Assembly: GCF_902502825.2 (NCBI RefSeq)
Contig: NZ_LR723670.1
Coordinates: forward strand, 3,344,501 to 3,408,500
DNA from: Pseudorhizobium flavum
GTDB lineage: Bacteria > Pseudomonadota > Alphaproteobacteria > Rhizobiales > Rhizobiaceae
Reading direction: 5' to 3'
Length of the DNA: 64,000 bases
The notes beneath the pieces are model-generated. The model did no database searches, was not told where the DNA came from, and saw only the letters and a list, made by a program, of their open reading frames with translations. Shown here piece by piece: positions 33,650 to 45,324 of this stretch (position 1 is its first letter; each line of letters begins with the position of its first letter). The translations under genes and the position numbers were made by a program.

Positions 33650-36529
33650 CTATTCCGCTGCTTCCATCTTTCCGGCAATCCGGCGAGACTGCCGTGTCAG
33701 TTCCTCATAATCCTGCTGCCATTCCGTAGGCCCGTTCGACGGCGAGACCTGCACCGCCGTCACCTTGTATTCCGGACAGTTGGTCGCCCAGTCCGAGAAG
33801 TCGGTGGTGATGACGTTTGCCTGCGTGTCTGGGTGATGGAACGTCGTATAGACGACGCCCGGCGCCACCCTGTCGGTGATGAGCGCCCTCAGGCTGGTCT
33901 CACCGGCGCGGCTGGCAAGCTTGATCCAGTTACCGTCCTTGATGCCCCGCTGCTCTGCGTCGTGCGGGTGGATCTCCAGCCGGTCTTCCTCATGCCAGAC
34001 CACGTTCTCCGTCCGACGCGTCTGCGCGCCAACATTATACTGGCTGAGGATGCGGCCTGTGGTGAGCAGCAGCGGGAAGCGCGGGCCGGTGCGTTCATCG
34101 GTCGCGACATATTCGGTGCGGATGAACTTGCCCTTGCCGCGGACAAAGCCGTCCACATGCATGATTGGCGAGCCGTCCGGATATTTCTCGTTGCAGGGCC
34201 ACTGCACCGATCCCTTCGCGTCGAGATAGGCATAGGAAACGCCGGCGAAGCTCGGCGTGGTGGCCGCGATCTCGTCCATGATCTCTGAAGGGTGCGTATA
34301 GGTCCAGTTTAGCCCCATCGCCTGCGCCAGCCTTTGCGTTACCTCCCAGTCTGCGTAGCCGTTCTTCGGGCTCATGACCTTACGGACGCGGTTGATACGC
34401 CGCTCCGCATTGGTGAACGTCCCATCCTTCTCGAGGAAGGTAGAGCCCGGCAGGAAGACATGCGCATAATTGGCCGTCTCGTTCAGGAAGAGGTCGTGCA
34501 CCACGACGCATTCCATTGCGGCAAGACCTGCGGAGACGTGCTTCGTATCCGGATCGGATTGGAGGATGTCTTCCCCCTGGATGTAGAGGCCCCTGAACGT
34601 CCCTTCGACGGCCGCGTCCAGCATGTTCGGGATACGCAGCCCCGGCTCATTGTTGAGCGTCACACCCCACATCTTCTCGAAGGTGTCGCGCGTGGCGTCG
34701 TCCGAGATGTGCCGATAACCCGGCAGCTCATGCGGGAAGGAGCCCATGTCGCAGGAGCCCTGGACGTTGTTCTGGCCGCGTAGCGGATTCACGCCGACGC
34801 CGGGACGGCCGATATTGCCAGTGGCCATAGCAAGGTTCGCGATCGCCATCACTGCGGTGGAACCCTGGCTGTGCTCGGTCACCCCGAGCCCATAGTAGAT
34901 TGCCCCATTTCCCCCGGTCGCATAAAGTTTCGCTGCTCCGCGAACGAGGTCTGCAGGCACGCCGGTATATGCCGCCGTCGCTTCCGGGCTGTGCTGCGGT
35001 TCGGATGCGAACGCCGCCCAATCTTCGAATTCCGACCAGTCACAGCGTTCGCGGATGAAGCTCTCATCAAAGAGTCCTTCCGTAACGATCACATGCGCGA
35101 GCGCCGTCAGCACCGCCACATTGGTACCGGGCTTCAACGGCAGATGGTAGGCGGCTTCCACATGCGGCTGGCGGACGAGGTCGATACGGCGCGGGTCGAT
35201 GACGATCAGCTTCGCTCCCTGCCGCAGCCGCTTCTTCAGACGCGAGCCAAAGACCGGATGTCCGTCCGTCGGGTTGGCGCCGATGACGACCACAACGTCG
35301 GAATACTCGACCGAATCGAAATCCTGGGTGCCGGCCGAGGTTCCATAGGCCTGGCCGAGCCCGTAACCCGTCGGCGAGTGGCAGACACGGGCACAGGTAT
35401 CGACGTTGTTGTTGCGGAAGCCGGCGCGGACAAGCTTCTGGACGAGATAGGTCTCCTCGTTCGTGCAGCGCGACGACGTGATGCCGCCGATGGAATCCCG
35501 GCCATACTGGTACTGCAGCCGCCTGAACTCCGACGCCACGTGAGCGAAGGCTTCCTCCCACGTCACCTCCCGCCAGGGATCCGTGATCTTCTCGCGGATC
35601 ATCGGGTTCAGAATGCGGTCTCGGTGATTGGCATAGCCATAGGCGAAGCGACCCTTGACGCAGGAATGGCCGCGGTTCGCCTTGCCGTCCTTGTACGGTA
35701 CCATGCGGACGAGTTCCTCGCCGCGCATCTCCGCCTTGAAGGAACAGCCGACGCCGCAATAGGCGCAGGTCGTGACAGCCGAGTGCTCCGGCTGGCCGAT
35801 GGCGATGACCGACTTCTCGGTGAGAGTCGCTGTCGGGCACGCCTGCACGCAAGCACCGCAGGAAACACACTCCGACTCTAGAAAATGCTCGTGCATCCCG
35901 GCCGACACGCGACTGTCGAACCCGCGGCCCTCGATCGTCAGCGCAAACGTACCTTGCACTTCCTCGCAGGCGCGAACGCAGCGCGAGCAGACGATGCACT
36001 TGGACGGGTCGTAGGTGAAATAGGGGTTCGACTCGTCCTTCGGCATCCACTTGGCGTTGATCTCGCCATTGTTGCGCGTCTTGACGTGATTATCGCCCTC
36101 ATATCCGTAACGCACGTCGCGCAGACCGACGGCGCCGGCCATGTCCTGCAACTCGCAATCGCCGTTCGCCGCACAGGTGAGGCAGTCGAGCGGGTGATCG
36201 GAGATGTAGAGCTCCATCACGCCGCGGCGGATCTGCTTCAGCCGTTCCGTCTGCGTATGAACGACGAGACCAGGTGCAACGGGTGTCGTGCAGGAGGCGG
36301 GGGTGCCGTTTCGTCCCTCCACCTCCACCAGACAGAGCCGGCAGGAACCGAAGGCATCTACCATATCCGTGGCGCAGAGCTTCGGCACCTGGATTCCCGC
36401 CTCCATGGAGGCGCGCATGATCGAGGTACCTTCCGGAACAGTCACCTCGCGCCCGTCTATGGTTAGCGTGACGAGGGTTTCGGAACGGGAGGCCGGGGTG
36501 CCGTAGTCGATTTCGTGGATCAGGGACAT
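33650..36529 (-). CDS. fdsA: NAD-dependent formate dehydrogenase catalytic subunit FdsA
   Basis: The 959-residue catalytic subunit oxidises formate to CO2 at a bis-MGD molybdenum site. A [2Fe-2S] domain uses Cys52, 63, 66 and 80. A His/Cys3 cluster uses His112, Cys116, 119 and 125. Two ferredoxin [4Fe-4S] clusters use Cys178-188 and Cys221-231. A further [4Fe-4S] near the molybdenum uses Cys255, 258, 262 and 290. The molybdenum ligand is Cys383 in VCHSPTGYG, so this is a cysteine, not selenocysteine, enzyme. The molybdopterin-binding domain fills the rest. The order fdsG-B-A is canonical. Confidence 0.97.
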   Translation of the reverse strand: MSLIHEIDYGTPASRSETLVTLTIDGREVTVPEGTSIMRASMEAGIQVPKLCATDMVDAFGSCRLCLVEVEGRNGTPASCTTPVAPGLVVHTQTERLKQIRRGVMELYISDHPLDCLTCAANGDCELQDMAGAVGLRDVRYGYEGDNHVKTRNNGEINAKWMPKDESNPYFTYDPSKCIVCSRCVRACEEVQGTFALTIEGRGFDSRVSAGMHEHFLESECVSCGACVQACPTATLTEKSVIAIGQPEHSAVTTCAYCGVGCSFKAEMRGEELVRMVPYKDGKANRGHSCVKGRFAYGYANHRDRILNPMIREKITDPWREVTWEEAFAHVASEFRRLQYQYGRDSIGGITSSRCTNEETYLVQKLVRAGFRNNNVDTCARVCHSPTGYGLGQAYGTSAGTQDFDSVEYSDVVVVIGANPTDGHPVFGSRLKKRLRQGAKLIVIDPRRIDLVRQPHVEAAYHLPLKPGTNVAVLTALAHVIVTEGLFDESFIRERCDWSEFEDWAAFASEPQHSPEATAAYTGVPADLVRGAAKLYATGGNGAIYYGLGVTEHSQGSTAVMAIANLAMATGNIGRPGVGVNPLRGQNNVQGSCDMGSFPHELPGYRHISDDATRDTFEKMWGVTLNNEPGLRIPNMLDAAVEGTFRGLYIQGEDILQSDPDTKHVSAGLAAMECVVVHDLFLNETANYAHVFLPGSTFLEKDGTFTNAERRINRVRKVMSPKNGYADWEVTQRLAQAMGLNWTYTHPSEIMDEIAATTPSFAGVSYAYLDAKGSVQWPCNEKYPDGSPIMHVDGFVRGKGKFIRTEYVATDERTGPRFPLLLTTGRILSQYNVGAQTRRTENVVWHEEDRLEIHPHDAEQRGIKDGNWIKLASRAGETSLRALITDRVAPGVVYTTFHHPDTQANVITTDFSDWATNCPEYKVTAVQVSPSNGPTEWQQDYEELTRQSRRIAGKMEAAE

Positions 36530-36534
36530 TGTCT

Positions 36535-38091
36535 TTACTCCGCCGCTTCGACGAGGGGTGTAGGGGCGAAATCTTCCGGGAAGTGCGTCATCGCACTCAT
36601 GACCGGATAGGGCGTGAAGCCGCCGAGGGCGCAGAGCGAGCCGAACTTCATCGTGGCGCAGAGGTCGGCCAGCAACGCCTTGTTCTTCTCTGGCTCTATT
36701 CCCTGCGCAATTCTGTCGGCCGTCTCAACGCCGCGAGTGGAGCCGATGCGGCACGGCGTGCACTTGCCGCAGCTCTCGATGGCGCAGAATTCCATCGCGA
36801 ACCGCGCCTGTCTCAGCATGTCGGCCGTATCATCGAAGACGACCACGCCCGCATGGCCGATCAGTCCGTCCTTCGACGCGAAGGCTTCGTAGTCGAACGG
36901 AGTGTCGAAGAGGGCGCGAGGAAAATAAGCGCCAAGGGGCCCGCCGACCTGCACCGCCTTCACCGGCCGACCGGTCGCCGTGCCGCCGCCGATCTCGTCG
37001 ACGATCTGACCGAGCGTCAGGCCGAAGGCGGTCTCGAACAGGCCCCCACGTCTTACATTCCCTGCGATCTGGATCGGGATCGTGCCACGCGAGCGGCCCA
37101 TGCCGAAGTCTCGATAGAACTCCGGACCTCGGTCCAGGATGATGGGGACCGAGGCGAGCGAAATGACATTGTTGACGACGGTCGGGCAGCCCAGGAAGCC
37201 CTTGAGCGCTGGCAGCGGCGGCTTTGCCCGCACGATGCCGCGCTTGCCTTCGAGCGAGTTGAGCAGCGAGGTCTCCTCTCCGCAGACATAGGCACCAGCC
37301 CCGACGCGCACCTCCATGTCGAACACGCGGCCCGAGCCCATCACCGAGGCGCCGAGGATGCCGGCCTCGCGTGCAGCCTCGATAGCCGCGTTCATGGTCT
37401 GGATCGCGTGCGGGTATTCCGACCGGGTGTAGATATATCCCTTCGTTGCGCCCGTCGCGAGACCGGCGATGATCATGCCTTCGATCAGCACGAACGGGTC
37501 GCCCTCCATGATCATCCGGTCGGCGAAGGTTCCGCTGTCGCCTTCATCCGCATTGCAGACGATGTACTTTTGCGGCCCCGGCGCTTCGGCGACCGTCTTC
37601 CATTTGATGCCGGTCGGAAAACCTGCTCCGCCCCGGCCCCGCAACCCGCTGTCGGTCACGGCCTGCACGATCTCCGGCGCGGACATGGCCAGCGCGCGCT
37701 CGAGGCCCTTGAGGCCTTGGTACTTGCGATAGTCCTCCAGCGAGAGAGGATCGGTCACGCCACAGCGCGCGAAGGTCAGGCGTGTCTGCTGACGCAGGAA
37801 CGGGATTTCCTTCGTCAGCCCCAGACCGAGCGGATGCTCCCCGCCGGTGAGAAAGCCATCGTCGAAGAGACCAGCGACATCTGACGGCTTCACTGGACCG
37901 TAGGCAATCCGCCCCTGCTCCGTCCGTACTTCGACCAGGGGCTCGAGCCAGAACATACCGCGCGATCCATTGCGCACGATGCGGGCGTCCAATCCCCGGG
38001 AAAGGATTTCTGAACCGATCGCAGCAGCGACCTTGTCGGCACCGAGCGCCAGAGCCGCGGCATCGCGGGGAACGAAGATTGTGACGGTCAT
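36535..38091 (-). CDS. fdsB: NAD-dependent formate dehydrogenase flavin subunit FdsB
   Basis: The 518-residue NuoF-like subunit holds FMN, NAD+ and a [4Fe-4S] cluster and makes NADH from the electrons of FdsA. A thioredoxin-like N-terminal domain covers about residues 1-100. The GRGGAGFPTGIKW motif near 155 and the C-terminal cluster motif ESCGKCTPCRIGSTRG near 450 are clear. ATG 38091 overlaps the fdsG stop (ATGA), so translation is coupled. fdsA follows after 5 bp. Confidence 0.96.
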   Translation of the reverse strand: MTVTIFVPRDAAALALGADKVAAAIGSEILSRGLDARIVRNGSRGMFWLEPLVEVRTEQGRIAYGPVKPSDVAGLFDDGFLTGGEHPLGLGLTKEIPFLRQQTRLTFARCGVTDPLSLEDYRKYQGLKGLERALAMSAPEIVQAVTDSGLRGRGGAGFPTGIKWKTVAEAPGPQKYIVCNADEGDSGTFADRMIMEGDPFVLIEGMIIAGLATGATKGYIYTRSEYPHAIQTMNAAIEAAREAGILGASVMGSGRVFDMEVRVGAGAYVCGEETSLLNSLEGKRGIVRAKPPLPALKGFLGCPTVVNNVISLASVPIILDRGPEFYRDFGMGRSRGTIPIQIAGNVRRGGLFETAFGLTLGQIVDEIGGGTATGRPVKAVQVGGPLGAYFPRALFDTPFDYEAFASKDGLIGHAGVVVFDDTADMLRQARFAMEFCAIESCGKCTPCRIGSTRGVETADRIAQGIEPEKNKALLADLCATMKFGSLCALGGFTPYPVMSAMTHFPEDFAPTPLVEAAE

Positions 38092-38567
38092 CGGCGGGCC
38101 TCCGTAACAAGTTCTCCCAGACAGTACACATCCAAGCGCCCATGCACCTCGCCGTCCAGCATCGCCGCCGGGGCACAAGCACACAGGCCGAGACAGTAGA
38201 CCGGTTCCAGGGTTATTGCTCCGTCCAGCGTCGTCTGGTGGAAATCGATGCCGAGCAACTGGCGGGCTGCGAGAGCGAGCTCGTCTCCGCCCATTGCCTG
38301 GCAGGCCTCGGCGCGACAGAGCTTCAGCACATGTCGGCCCGAGGGCGCGTCCCGGAAGTCGTGGTAGAAGGTGACCACGCCATGAACCTCGGCTTGAGAC
38401 AAGTTGAGTTCGTCGGCAATGACCGGCTTGACCTCTTCCGGGATGAAGCCGAACTCGCTCTGGAGCTCATGGAGGATAGGCAGCATCGGGCCTTCCAGAT
38501 GCTTCATCTCGCGGATGATGGAGCGCGAGCGTTCGGCATATCCGCCGCTCGCTACATGTACGTTCAT
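38088..38567 (-). CDS. fdsG: NAD-dependent formate dehydrogenase gamma subunit FdsG
   Basis: The 159-residue NuoE-like subunit carries one [2Fe-2S] cluster bound by Cys84, Cys89, Cys125 and Cys129. It is first in the fds operon, with a strong GGAGG site 8 bp before ATG 38567. A candidate regulator box lies 103 bp upstream. A TTGACG hexamer on the minus strand (38646-38651) is a possible -35 without a convincing -10. Confidence 0.95.
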   Translation of the reverse strand: MNVHVASGGYAERSRSIIREMKHLEGPMLPILHELQSEFGFIPEEVKPVIADELNLSQAEVHGVVTFYHDFRDAPSGRHVLKLCRAEACQAMGGDELALAARQLLGIDFHQTTLDGAITLEPVYCLGLCACAPAAMLDGEVHGRLDVYCLGELVTEARR

Positions 38568-38669
38568 GGTATTAACCTCCCGGAGAGACAGTGGCCTCTC
38601 CGCGCACGGGGCGCATTGGGAAAGTTTCACGCTAGCCTGGCTCAGCGTCAATAACGGCTTTCCGTCGCG

Positions 38670-38688
38670 TGATAGACAAAACCTATCA
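38670..38688 (-). promoter_or_regulatory. LysR-type operator candidate ahead of fdsG
   Basis: TGATAG-ACAAAAC-CTATCA (plus-strand reading) is a perfect 6-bp inverted repeat with a 7-bp spacer. It contains an ATAG-N7-CTAT core and the T-N11-A pattern used by LysR-type regulators. It overlaps the lysR stop codon (38686-38688) and lies 103 bp before fdsG. The adjacent LysR protein is the natural ligand (inference). Confidence 0.65.
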
Positions 38689-39579
38689 GTCCAGATCGTC
38701 TGCGCTTAGGTTCCGGGCTTGGTGAAGCAGAGCGGATACCAGCGGCGTGAAAGGTTCCCGGTGGGTCGCCACAAGGCCTACCAAGTGGCTCGCCTCCGGC
38801 TCCACGATTGGTATCATCCGGATTTCCTTGGCGAAGCCGAAGGAGTGTGCGACGTTCCTCGGCATGATGCTCGCCCATTGGCCGGTACTGACGTGTGAAA
38901 GCAGGACGACCATCGAATTCGATTCCAGGGTCGGCTCTACCGTGACGCCTGCCTGTTCCAGGTGCTGGTTGATGATCCGGCGATTCTGCATGTCCGGCGT
39001 CAATAGGCAAAGCCGAACGTTCTCCATCTCGTGCCAAGTGACGGTATCGCGATCCGAATAGAGCGTTCCTTCTGCCGTCACCAGCGTGTAGCGCTCCGCA
39101 TAGAGCGGTACGCTCGTCACCCGGCCGAGCGGCTCGTTGTCGAGATAGGTGATACCCGCGTCGATCTCGAAATTGTCGAGTTGGCTGAGGACCTGTAGGG
39201 ATGTGCGCGAAACGACCGAGAAGGTGACGTCGGGATGCTTGGCCTGGAACGGCTCGGTCAACCGAGGAATCATGGCAAGCGCGGTCGGGATCGCCGCTAG
39301 CCGGATATGCCCTGACAGTCCGGACTTCGCCGCCCTCATTTCCTCGCGCATGGTCCGGGCATCGCCGACAATCCGTTTTGCCCATTCCAGTACCCGCTGC
39401 CCTTCCGGCGTCAGGCCCTGATAGCGGGTGCCACGAACGACAAGCACGACGCCGAGTTGATCCTCCAGTTGACGGATGGCGGCCGAAAGCGATGGTTGAG
39501 ATATGCCGCATTCAACGGCCGCCCGCCCGAAGTGACCCTCTCGGGCGAGGACGATGAAGAGTTCGAGCTTGTCCAGCAT
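38686..39579 (-). CDS. LysR-family regulator, probable activator of the fds operon
   Basis: The 297-residue regulator has an N-terminal winged helix-turn-helix (residues 1-60; FGRAAVECGISQPSLSAAIR) and a periplasmic-binding-like effector domain (about 90-295). It lies directly upstream of fdsG on the same strand with a 118-bp gap. Formate-dehydrogenase operons in other proteobacteria also have a neighbouring LysR gene (FdsR), usually as activator. Formate or a metabolite as inducer is likely but unproven. It follows the atp operon terminator on the opposite side. Confidence 0.88.
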   Translation of the reverse strand: MLDKLELFIVLAREGHFGRAAVECGISQPSLSAAIRQLEDQLGVVLVVRGTRYQGLTPEGQRVLEWAKRIVGDARTMREEMRAAKSGLSGHIRLAAIPTALAMIPRLTEPFQAKHPDVTFSVVSRTSLQVLSQLDNFEIDAGITYLDNEPLGRVTSVPLYAERYTLVTAEGTLYSDRDTVTWHEMENVRLCLLTPDMQNRRIINQHLEQAGVTVEPTLESNSMVVLLSHVSTGQWASIMPRNVAHSFGFAKEIRMIPIVEPEASHLVGLVATHREPFTPLVSALLHQARNLSADDLD

Positions 39580-39633
39580 GCGGCATTATCCCGACGAAAG
39601 CCGCACAACAGCAAGCCGCAGGCAGAAGCGCAA

Positions 39634-39663
39634 CAAAAAAGGCGGCCCAAGGGCCGCCTTTCA
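39634..39663 (-). terminator. Rho-independent terminator of the atp operon
   Basis: On the minus strand AAAGGCGGCCC-TT-GGGCCGCCTTTTTT forms an 11-bp stem followed by a T run. It lies 18 bp after the atpC stop and isolates the atp operon from the downstream lysR gene. Confidence 0.93.
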
Positions 39664-39680
39664 AGCAGTCTCTTCGCCGA

Positions 39681-40088
39681 TCAGGCCGGCAGGATGGCGC
39701 CGTTGAGTTCGGTGAGCTGGGACAGATATTCCTCAAGCTTCGTCTTGTGCTCGTGGTCGGTCGCAGCACCCGCGTCGCTACGGGCAGCCTCGATCCGCGC
39801 CTGCAGCGTCTCCCGCGTCACGTCCGAGAGCGGCAGCGCCGATTCGGCCAACACCGTGCAGCCGGTCGGCAGGATGTCTGCAAAGCCGCCGAACACGACA
39901 TACTTCGTTTCCTGGCCGACCGCCGACTTCACCGTCACTATGCCCGGCTTGATGGTCGTCATCGTAGGAGCATGGTTCGCAAGAACCGTCATCTCGCCCA
40001 GCGTAGCCGGGATCACGACTTCGGTAACCTTCTCGGAAAGGAGAAGGCGTTCCGGAGAGACGAGCTCAAAATTGAAGGCGTCAGCCAT
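39681..40088 (-). CDS. atpC: ATP synthase F1 subunit epsilon
   Basis: The 135-residue epsilon subunit sits on the central stalk and regulates ATP hydrolysis. The N-terminal beta-sandwich (about 1-85, FELVSPERLLL and NHAPTMTTIKPG) is clear, and the C-terminal helical part is typical. It is last in atpHAGDC, 68 bp after atpD. Confidence 0.95.
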   Translation of the reverse strand: MADAFNFELVSPERLLLSEKVTEVVIPATLGEMTVLANHAPTMTTIKPGIVTVKSAVGQETKYVVFGGFADILPTGCTVLAESALPLSDVTRETLQARIEAARSDAGAATDHEHKTKLEEYLSQLTELNGAILPA

Positions 40089-40156
40089 GGCGGTTCACTT
40101 CTTCACGTGTTTCATGCAAAGGCGCGCCGCAAGTGCAGCGCGCCCGCTGGTCCTGC

Positions 40157-41617
<1,461 letters not shown>

Positions 41618-41622
41618 TTATC

Positions 41623-42501
41623 TCAGAGCGCTTCCGCGCCCGAAATGATTTCAATGAGTTCCTTGGTGATCTGCGCCTGGCGCTGACGGTTGTAGGACAG
41701 CGTCAGCTTGTTGATCATCTCACCGGCATTGCGCGTCGCGTTGTCCATTGCGGACATCTGAGCGCCGTAGAAGGATGCGTTGTTCTCGAGCAGCGCGCGG
41801 AAGATCTGCACGGCGACATTGCGCGGCAGCAGATCCGCGAGGATCTCCTCTTCGCTCGGCTCGTATTCGTAAAGGGCTGCCAACCCGCTTCCGGCATCCG
41901 CTTCGTCGAACTTGGCCGGAATGATCTGCTGGGCCGTGGCTACCTGCGCGATCACCGACTGGAAGCGTGCATAGAACAGCGTGGCAACGTCGAACTCGCC
42001 CTTGTTGAAGAGGTCGAGCACCCGGCGCGCAACATCGTCCGCATTGGCAAAGCTCAACTGCTTCACTTCGCGGAAGGTTACGTAATCGACGATGTTGTCC
42101 TTGAACGTCCGGCGCAGGATGTCATTGCCCTTGCGGCCGACGGTCAGGATCTTCACCGTCTTGCCTTCCCGGATCAGCTTCAAAGCATGATCGCGGGCAA
42201 GGCGGATGATGGACGAGTTGAAGCCACCGGCGAGACCACGCTCACCAGTCGCAACGACGAGAAGGTGAACCTGATCGCGGCCAGTCCCGGACAGAAGCAG
42301 TGGCGCTTCAGCATTGCCGGCATTGGCGGCGGACAGGCTGGCCAGCACCTTGTTCATGCGTTCCGCGTAGGGACGTGCAGCCTCGGCCGCCTCCTGCGCA
42401 CGGCGCAGCTTCGCCGCGGCGACCATCTTCATCGCCTTGGTGATCTTCTGCGTCGCCTTGACGGAGGCGATCCGGTTTTTCAGATCCTTAAGTGAAGGCA
42501 T
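41623..42501 (-). CDS. atpG: ATP synthase F1 subunit gamma
   Basis: The 292-residue rotor shaft subunit begins [20 protein letters not shown] and ends with the conserved helix [26 protein letters not shown] sequence. Both coiled-coil ends match the family. It lies 42 bp after atpA. Confidence 0.97.
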   Translation of the reverse strand: MPSLKDLKNRIASVKATQKITKAMKMVAAAKLRRAQEAAEAARPYAERMNKVLASLSAANAGNAEAPLLLSGTGRDQVHLLVVATGERGLAGGFNSSIIRLARDHALKLIREGKTVKILTVGRKGNDILRRTFKDNIVDYVTFREVKQLSFANADDVARRVLDLFNKGEFDVATLFYARFQSVIAQVATAQQIIPAKFDEADAGSGLAALYEYEPSEEEILADLLPRNVAVQIFRALLENNASFYGAQMSAMDNATRNAGEMINKLTLSYNRQRQAQITKELIEIISGAEAL

Positions 42502-42543
42502 CCGTTATCGGTCCCCTAAGGGTTAGTGTGCGTGATCCGGGTC

Positions 42544-44073
42544 TCAGGCGAAGGACTTGGCGTAGGAGTCGAGCGCCGCCTTCAGCCTGGCCTTGACGTC
42601 GTCCGACAAGGCCTTCTCGGTGCGGATCGCATCGAGGACATCCTTGCCTTCCGAACGCATGTAGGTGAGCAGACCCTGTTCGAACTTGCCGACGTCGCTG
42701 ACCGGGATCTTGTCCAGGTAGCCGTTGACACCTGCGAAGATCACCGCAACCTGCTCTTCCGTCTTCAGCGGCGAGAACTGCGGCTGCTTCAGGAGTTCGG
42801 TCAGGCGTGCACCACGATTCAGCAGGCGCTGCGTAGCCGCATCGAGGTCGGAACCGAACTGGGCAAAGGCTGCCATTTCACGATACTGGGCAAGCTCGCC
42901 CTTGATCGAGCCGGCAACCTGCTTCATCGCCTTCACCTGCGCGGCAGAGCCAACGCGGGAAACCGACAGACCGACGTTAACGGCCGGACGGATACCCTGG
43001 TAGAACAGATCGGTCTCGAGGAAGATCTGGCCGTCGGTGATCGAGATCACGTTGGTCGGAATGAACGCCGAAACGTCGTTACCTTGGGTTTCGATGACCG
43101 GCAGGGCCGTCAGCGACCCCGCGCCACGCTCGTCGGAGAGCTTCGCGGCGCGCTCGAGAAGACGCGAATGCAGGTAGAAGACGTCGCCCGGATAGGCTTC
43201 GCGGCCCGGCGGACGGCGCAGCAGGAGCGACATCTGGCGATAGGCGACAGCCTGCTTGGAAAGGTCGTCGTACGCAATCAGGGCATGCTGGCCGTTGTCA
43301 CGGAAGTACTCGCCCATGGCGCAGCCGGCGAACGGCGCGAGGTACTGCATTGGAGCCGGATCGGAGGCGGTCGCGGCAACGATGATCGAGTACTGGAGAG
43401 CGCCACGCTCTTCCAGGACCTTCACGAACTGTGCGACCGTCGAACGCTTCTGGCCGATAGCGACGTAGACGCAGAACAGCTTCTCGCTGTCCGGACCATT
43501 GTCGTGGATCGGCTTCTGGTTCAGGAAGGTGTCGAGAATGATAGCAGTCTTGCCGGTCTGGCGGTCGCCGATGACGAGCTCGCGCTGACCGCGGCCGACC
43601 GGGATCAGGGCGTCGATGGCCTTGAGGCCGGTGGACATCGGCTCATGCACCGACTTGCGTGGAATTATTCCAGGCGCCTTTACGTCGACGCGCGAACGGC
43701 GGGTCGCATTGATCGGACCCTTACCGTCGATCGGATTGCCGAGCGCATCAACGACGCGGCCGAGCAGTTCCGGGCCGACCGGCACGTCAACGATGGCGCC
43801 GGTCCGCTTGACGGTGTCGCCTTCCTTGATCTCACGGTCCGAACCGAACACAACCACACCGACGTTATCGGCTTCGAGGTTGAGGGCCATGCCGCGCACG
43901 CCGCCGGGGAACTCGACCATTTCACCGGCCTGGATGTTATCCAGACCGTATACGCGGGCAATACCGTCACCAACGGAGAGAACCTGGCCGACTTCGGATA
44001 CCTCAGCCTCCTGGCCGAAGTTCTTGATTTGATCTTTCAGAATTGCGGAAATTTCCGCGGCGCGGATATCCAT
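42544..44073 (-). CDS. atpA: ATP synthase F1 subunit alpha
   Basis: The 509-residue non-catalytic nucleotide-binding subunit has Walker [10 protein letters not shown] near residue 170, [14 protein letters not shown] near 200 and the [20 protein letters not shown] signature near 285. Its ATG shares the last base of the atpH stop (TGATG), so translation is coupled. Confidence 0.98.
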   Translation of the reverse strand: MDIRAAEISAILKDQIKNFGQEAEVSEVGQVLSVGDGIARVYGLDNIQAGEMVEFPGGVRGMALNLEADNVGVVVFGSDREIKEGDTVKRTGAIVDVPVGPELLGRVVDALGNPIDGKGPINATRRSRVDVKAPGIIPRKSVHEPMSTGLKAIDALIPVGRGQRELVIGDRQTGKTAIILDTFLNQKPIHDNGPDSEKLFCVYVAIGQKRSTVAQFVKVLEERGALQYSIIVAATASDPAPMQYLAPFAGCAMGEYFRDNGQHALIAYDDLSKQAVAYRQMSLLLRRPPGREAYPGDVFYLHSRLLERAAKLSDERGAGSLTALPVIETQGNDVSAFIPTNVISITDGQIFLETDLFYQGIRPAVNVGLSVSRVGSAAQVKAMKQVAGSIKGELAQYREMAAFAQFGSDLDAATQRLLNRGARLTELLKQPQFSPLKTEEQVAVIFAGVNGYLDKIPVSDVGKFEQGLLTYMRSEGKDVLDAIRTEKALSDDVKARLKAALDSYAKSFA

Positions 44074-44639
44074 CAGCCAACCTCTTTCAGTGCAAGCTTA
44101 AGGGTGGAAAGTTTGGTGCGAAGGGAGGTGTCGATCTGTCGCGACCCGACCTTGACGATCAGGCCACCAAGAAGCGAGGCATCCACCTTGACGGCGACGA
44201 CCACGTCCTTGCCAGTGACGCCCTTCAGCGCCGACTTGAGTTCTTGTTCCTGGGCCGGCGTCAACGCATGTGCGGACGTCACTTCGGCCGTAACTTCGCC
44301 GCGATGGGCGGCTGCGATCTGGCGATAACCCCGGATCATGCCCGGCAGGGCGAAAAGGCGACGATTGCTCGCAACGACCTTCAGGAAGCTGGCGACCATG
44401 CCGCGGATGCCAGCCTTGTCGGCGACTGCGGAGATGGCACGCACCTGCTCCTCGGCAGAAAAGACCGGGCTCTGGATCAGGCGCCGCAGGTCCTCGCTCT
44501 CGTCCATCATAGCCTGGAACCGATCAAGATCCGCGCCGACTGCATCGATCGAACCTGCCTCGAGCGCCAGCTCGAAGAGCGAGGATGCATAGCGCTCAGC
44601 TACACCGGAAATCAGCTGGGACGTGTCAGCCACGGGCAC
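44073..44639 (-). CDS. atpH: ATP synthase F1 subunit delta
   Basis: The 188-residue delta subunit links F1 to the peripheral stalk. [15 protein letters not shown] near the N-terminus and the C-terminal [20 protein letters not shown] segment are family marks. It is the first gene of the F1 operon. The Fo genes (atpIBEF) are elsewhere, as usual in alphaproteobacteria. Confidence 0.96.
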   Translation of the reverse strand: MPVADTSQLISGVAERYASSLFELALEAGSIDAVGADLDRFQAMMDESEDLRRLIQSPVFSAEEQVRAISAVADKAGIRGMVASFLKVVASNRRLFALPGMIRGYRQIAAAHRGEVTAEVTSAHALTPAQEQELKSALKGVTGKDVVVAVKVDASLLGGLIVKVGSRQIDTSLRTKLSTLKLALKEVG

Positions 44640-44718
44640 AGTTTCCCTTGATTGTCATCAACGGCCGGACCTCGCGGACGGAGATCGATAAGCCCTTGTG
44701 AGTATTTGCTATTTTGTT

Positions 44719-44743
44719 GAAAACAACCAGCTTTTAGGCTGGC
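44719..44743 (-). terminator. Terminator between the priA unit and the atp operon
   Basis: On the minus strand GCCAGC-CTAAAA-GCTGG is followed by TTGTTTT. The short stem and T-rich tail lie about 145 bp after the membrane-protein stop at 44888 and would end the priA-side transcript before atpH. The rest of 44640-44887 should hold the atp promoter, but no clear hexamers were seen. Confidence 0.55.
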
Positions 44744-44887
44744 CCCTTCAGACTTTCGCGGTTCGTCTACCATAGGATCTATGGACTCGCAACACGGCAG
44801 ATAGGCTAAAACGTCCGGGCTAGAAGGGGTTGAACCGATTTTATCACCCTGCTTGTGCGGATTCGGGGTGAGAAGCAGCGAACCGCG

Positions 44888-45271
44888 CTAGAAATAGCCG
44901 AGAACATAGCCGAGCGGCAGCGCGGCGAGCGCAAGTTGCGCGATCAGGACCAGGGCGTTGACGGTTATTCTGCCGCGGTCGAGTAACAGTGATAGCAGAC
45001 GCCCCAGCCCCGCAAACCCGAGCGCGCTGCCGAGCATGAGATAGGTGAAGTCCTGCGCAAGGGCGATCGCTGCCAGCCCCAGGCCAAGGTGAAGGCCTCC
45101 TATCGAGCGTGTCGCGCCGAAGCCGACGGAGGTGACCTCCCCCGTGACCAGCCCCCCTGCCCTCAGCAGCCGTGCCGGAAACAGCATGGTCAGAAGACCG
45201 AAAACCGCGACGACAAGCGCGGCCAGGAATGCCAGGCGCTCCGGCAGCTCGGCGGGAAAGTAGAGTTCCAA
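44888..45271 (-). CDS. Small four-helix membrane protein (DUF4345-like)
   Basis: The 127-residue protein has about four hydrophobic helices (residues about 12-34, 52-72, 75-93 and 103-125). The FGATRSIGGLHLGLGL segment resembles the DUF4345 pattern as I remember it; this was not searched. It lies 53 bp after the priA stop on the same strand. No function is known. Confidence 0.72.
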   Translation of the reverse strand: MELYFPAELPERLAFLAALVVAVFGLLTMLFPARLLRAGGLVTGEVTSVGFGATRSIGGLHLGLGLAAIALAQDFTYLMLGSALGFAGLGRLLSLLLDRGRITVNALVLIAQLALAALPLGYVLGYF

Positions 45272-45324
45272 AATTCACTCCTGACGCTCTTGGGACTGCC
45301 CCCTTACCAGCAGCGCCGTGATTC

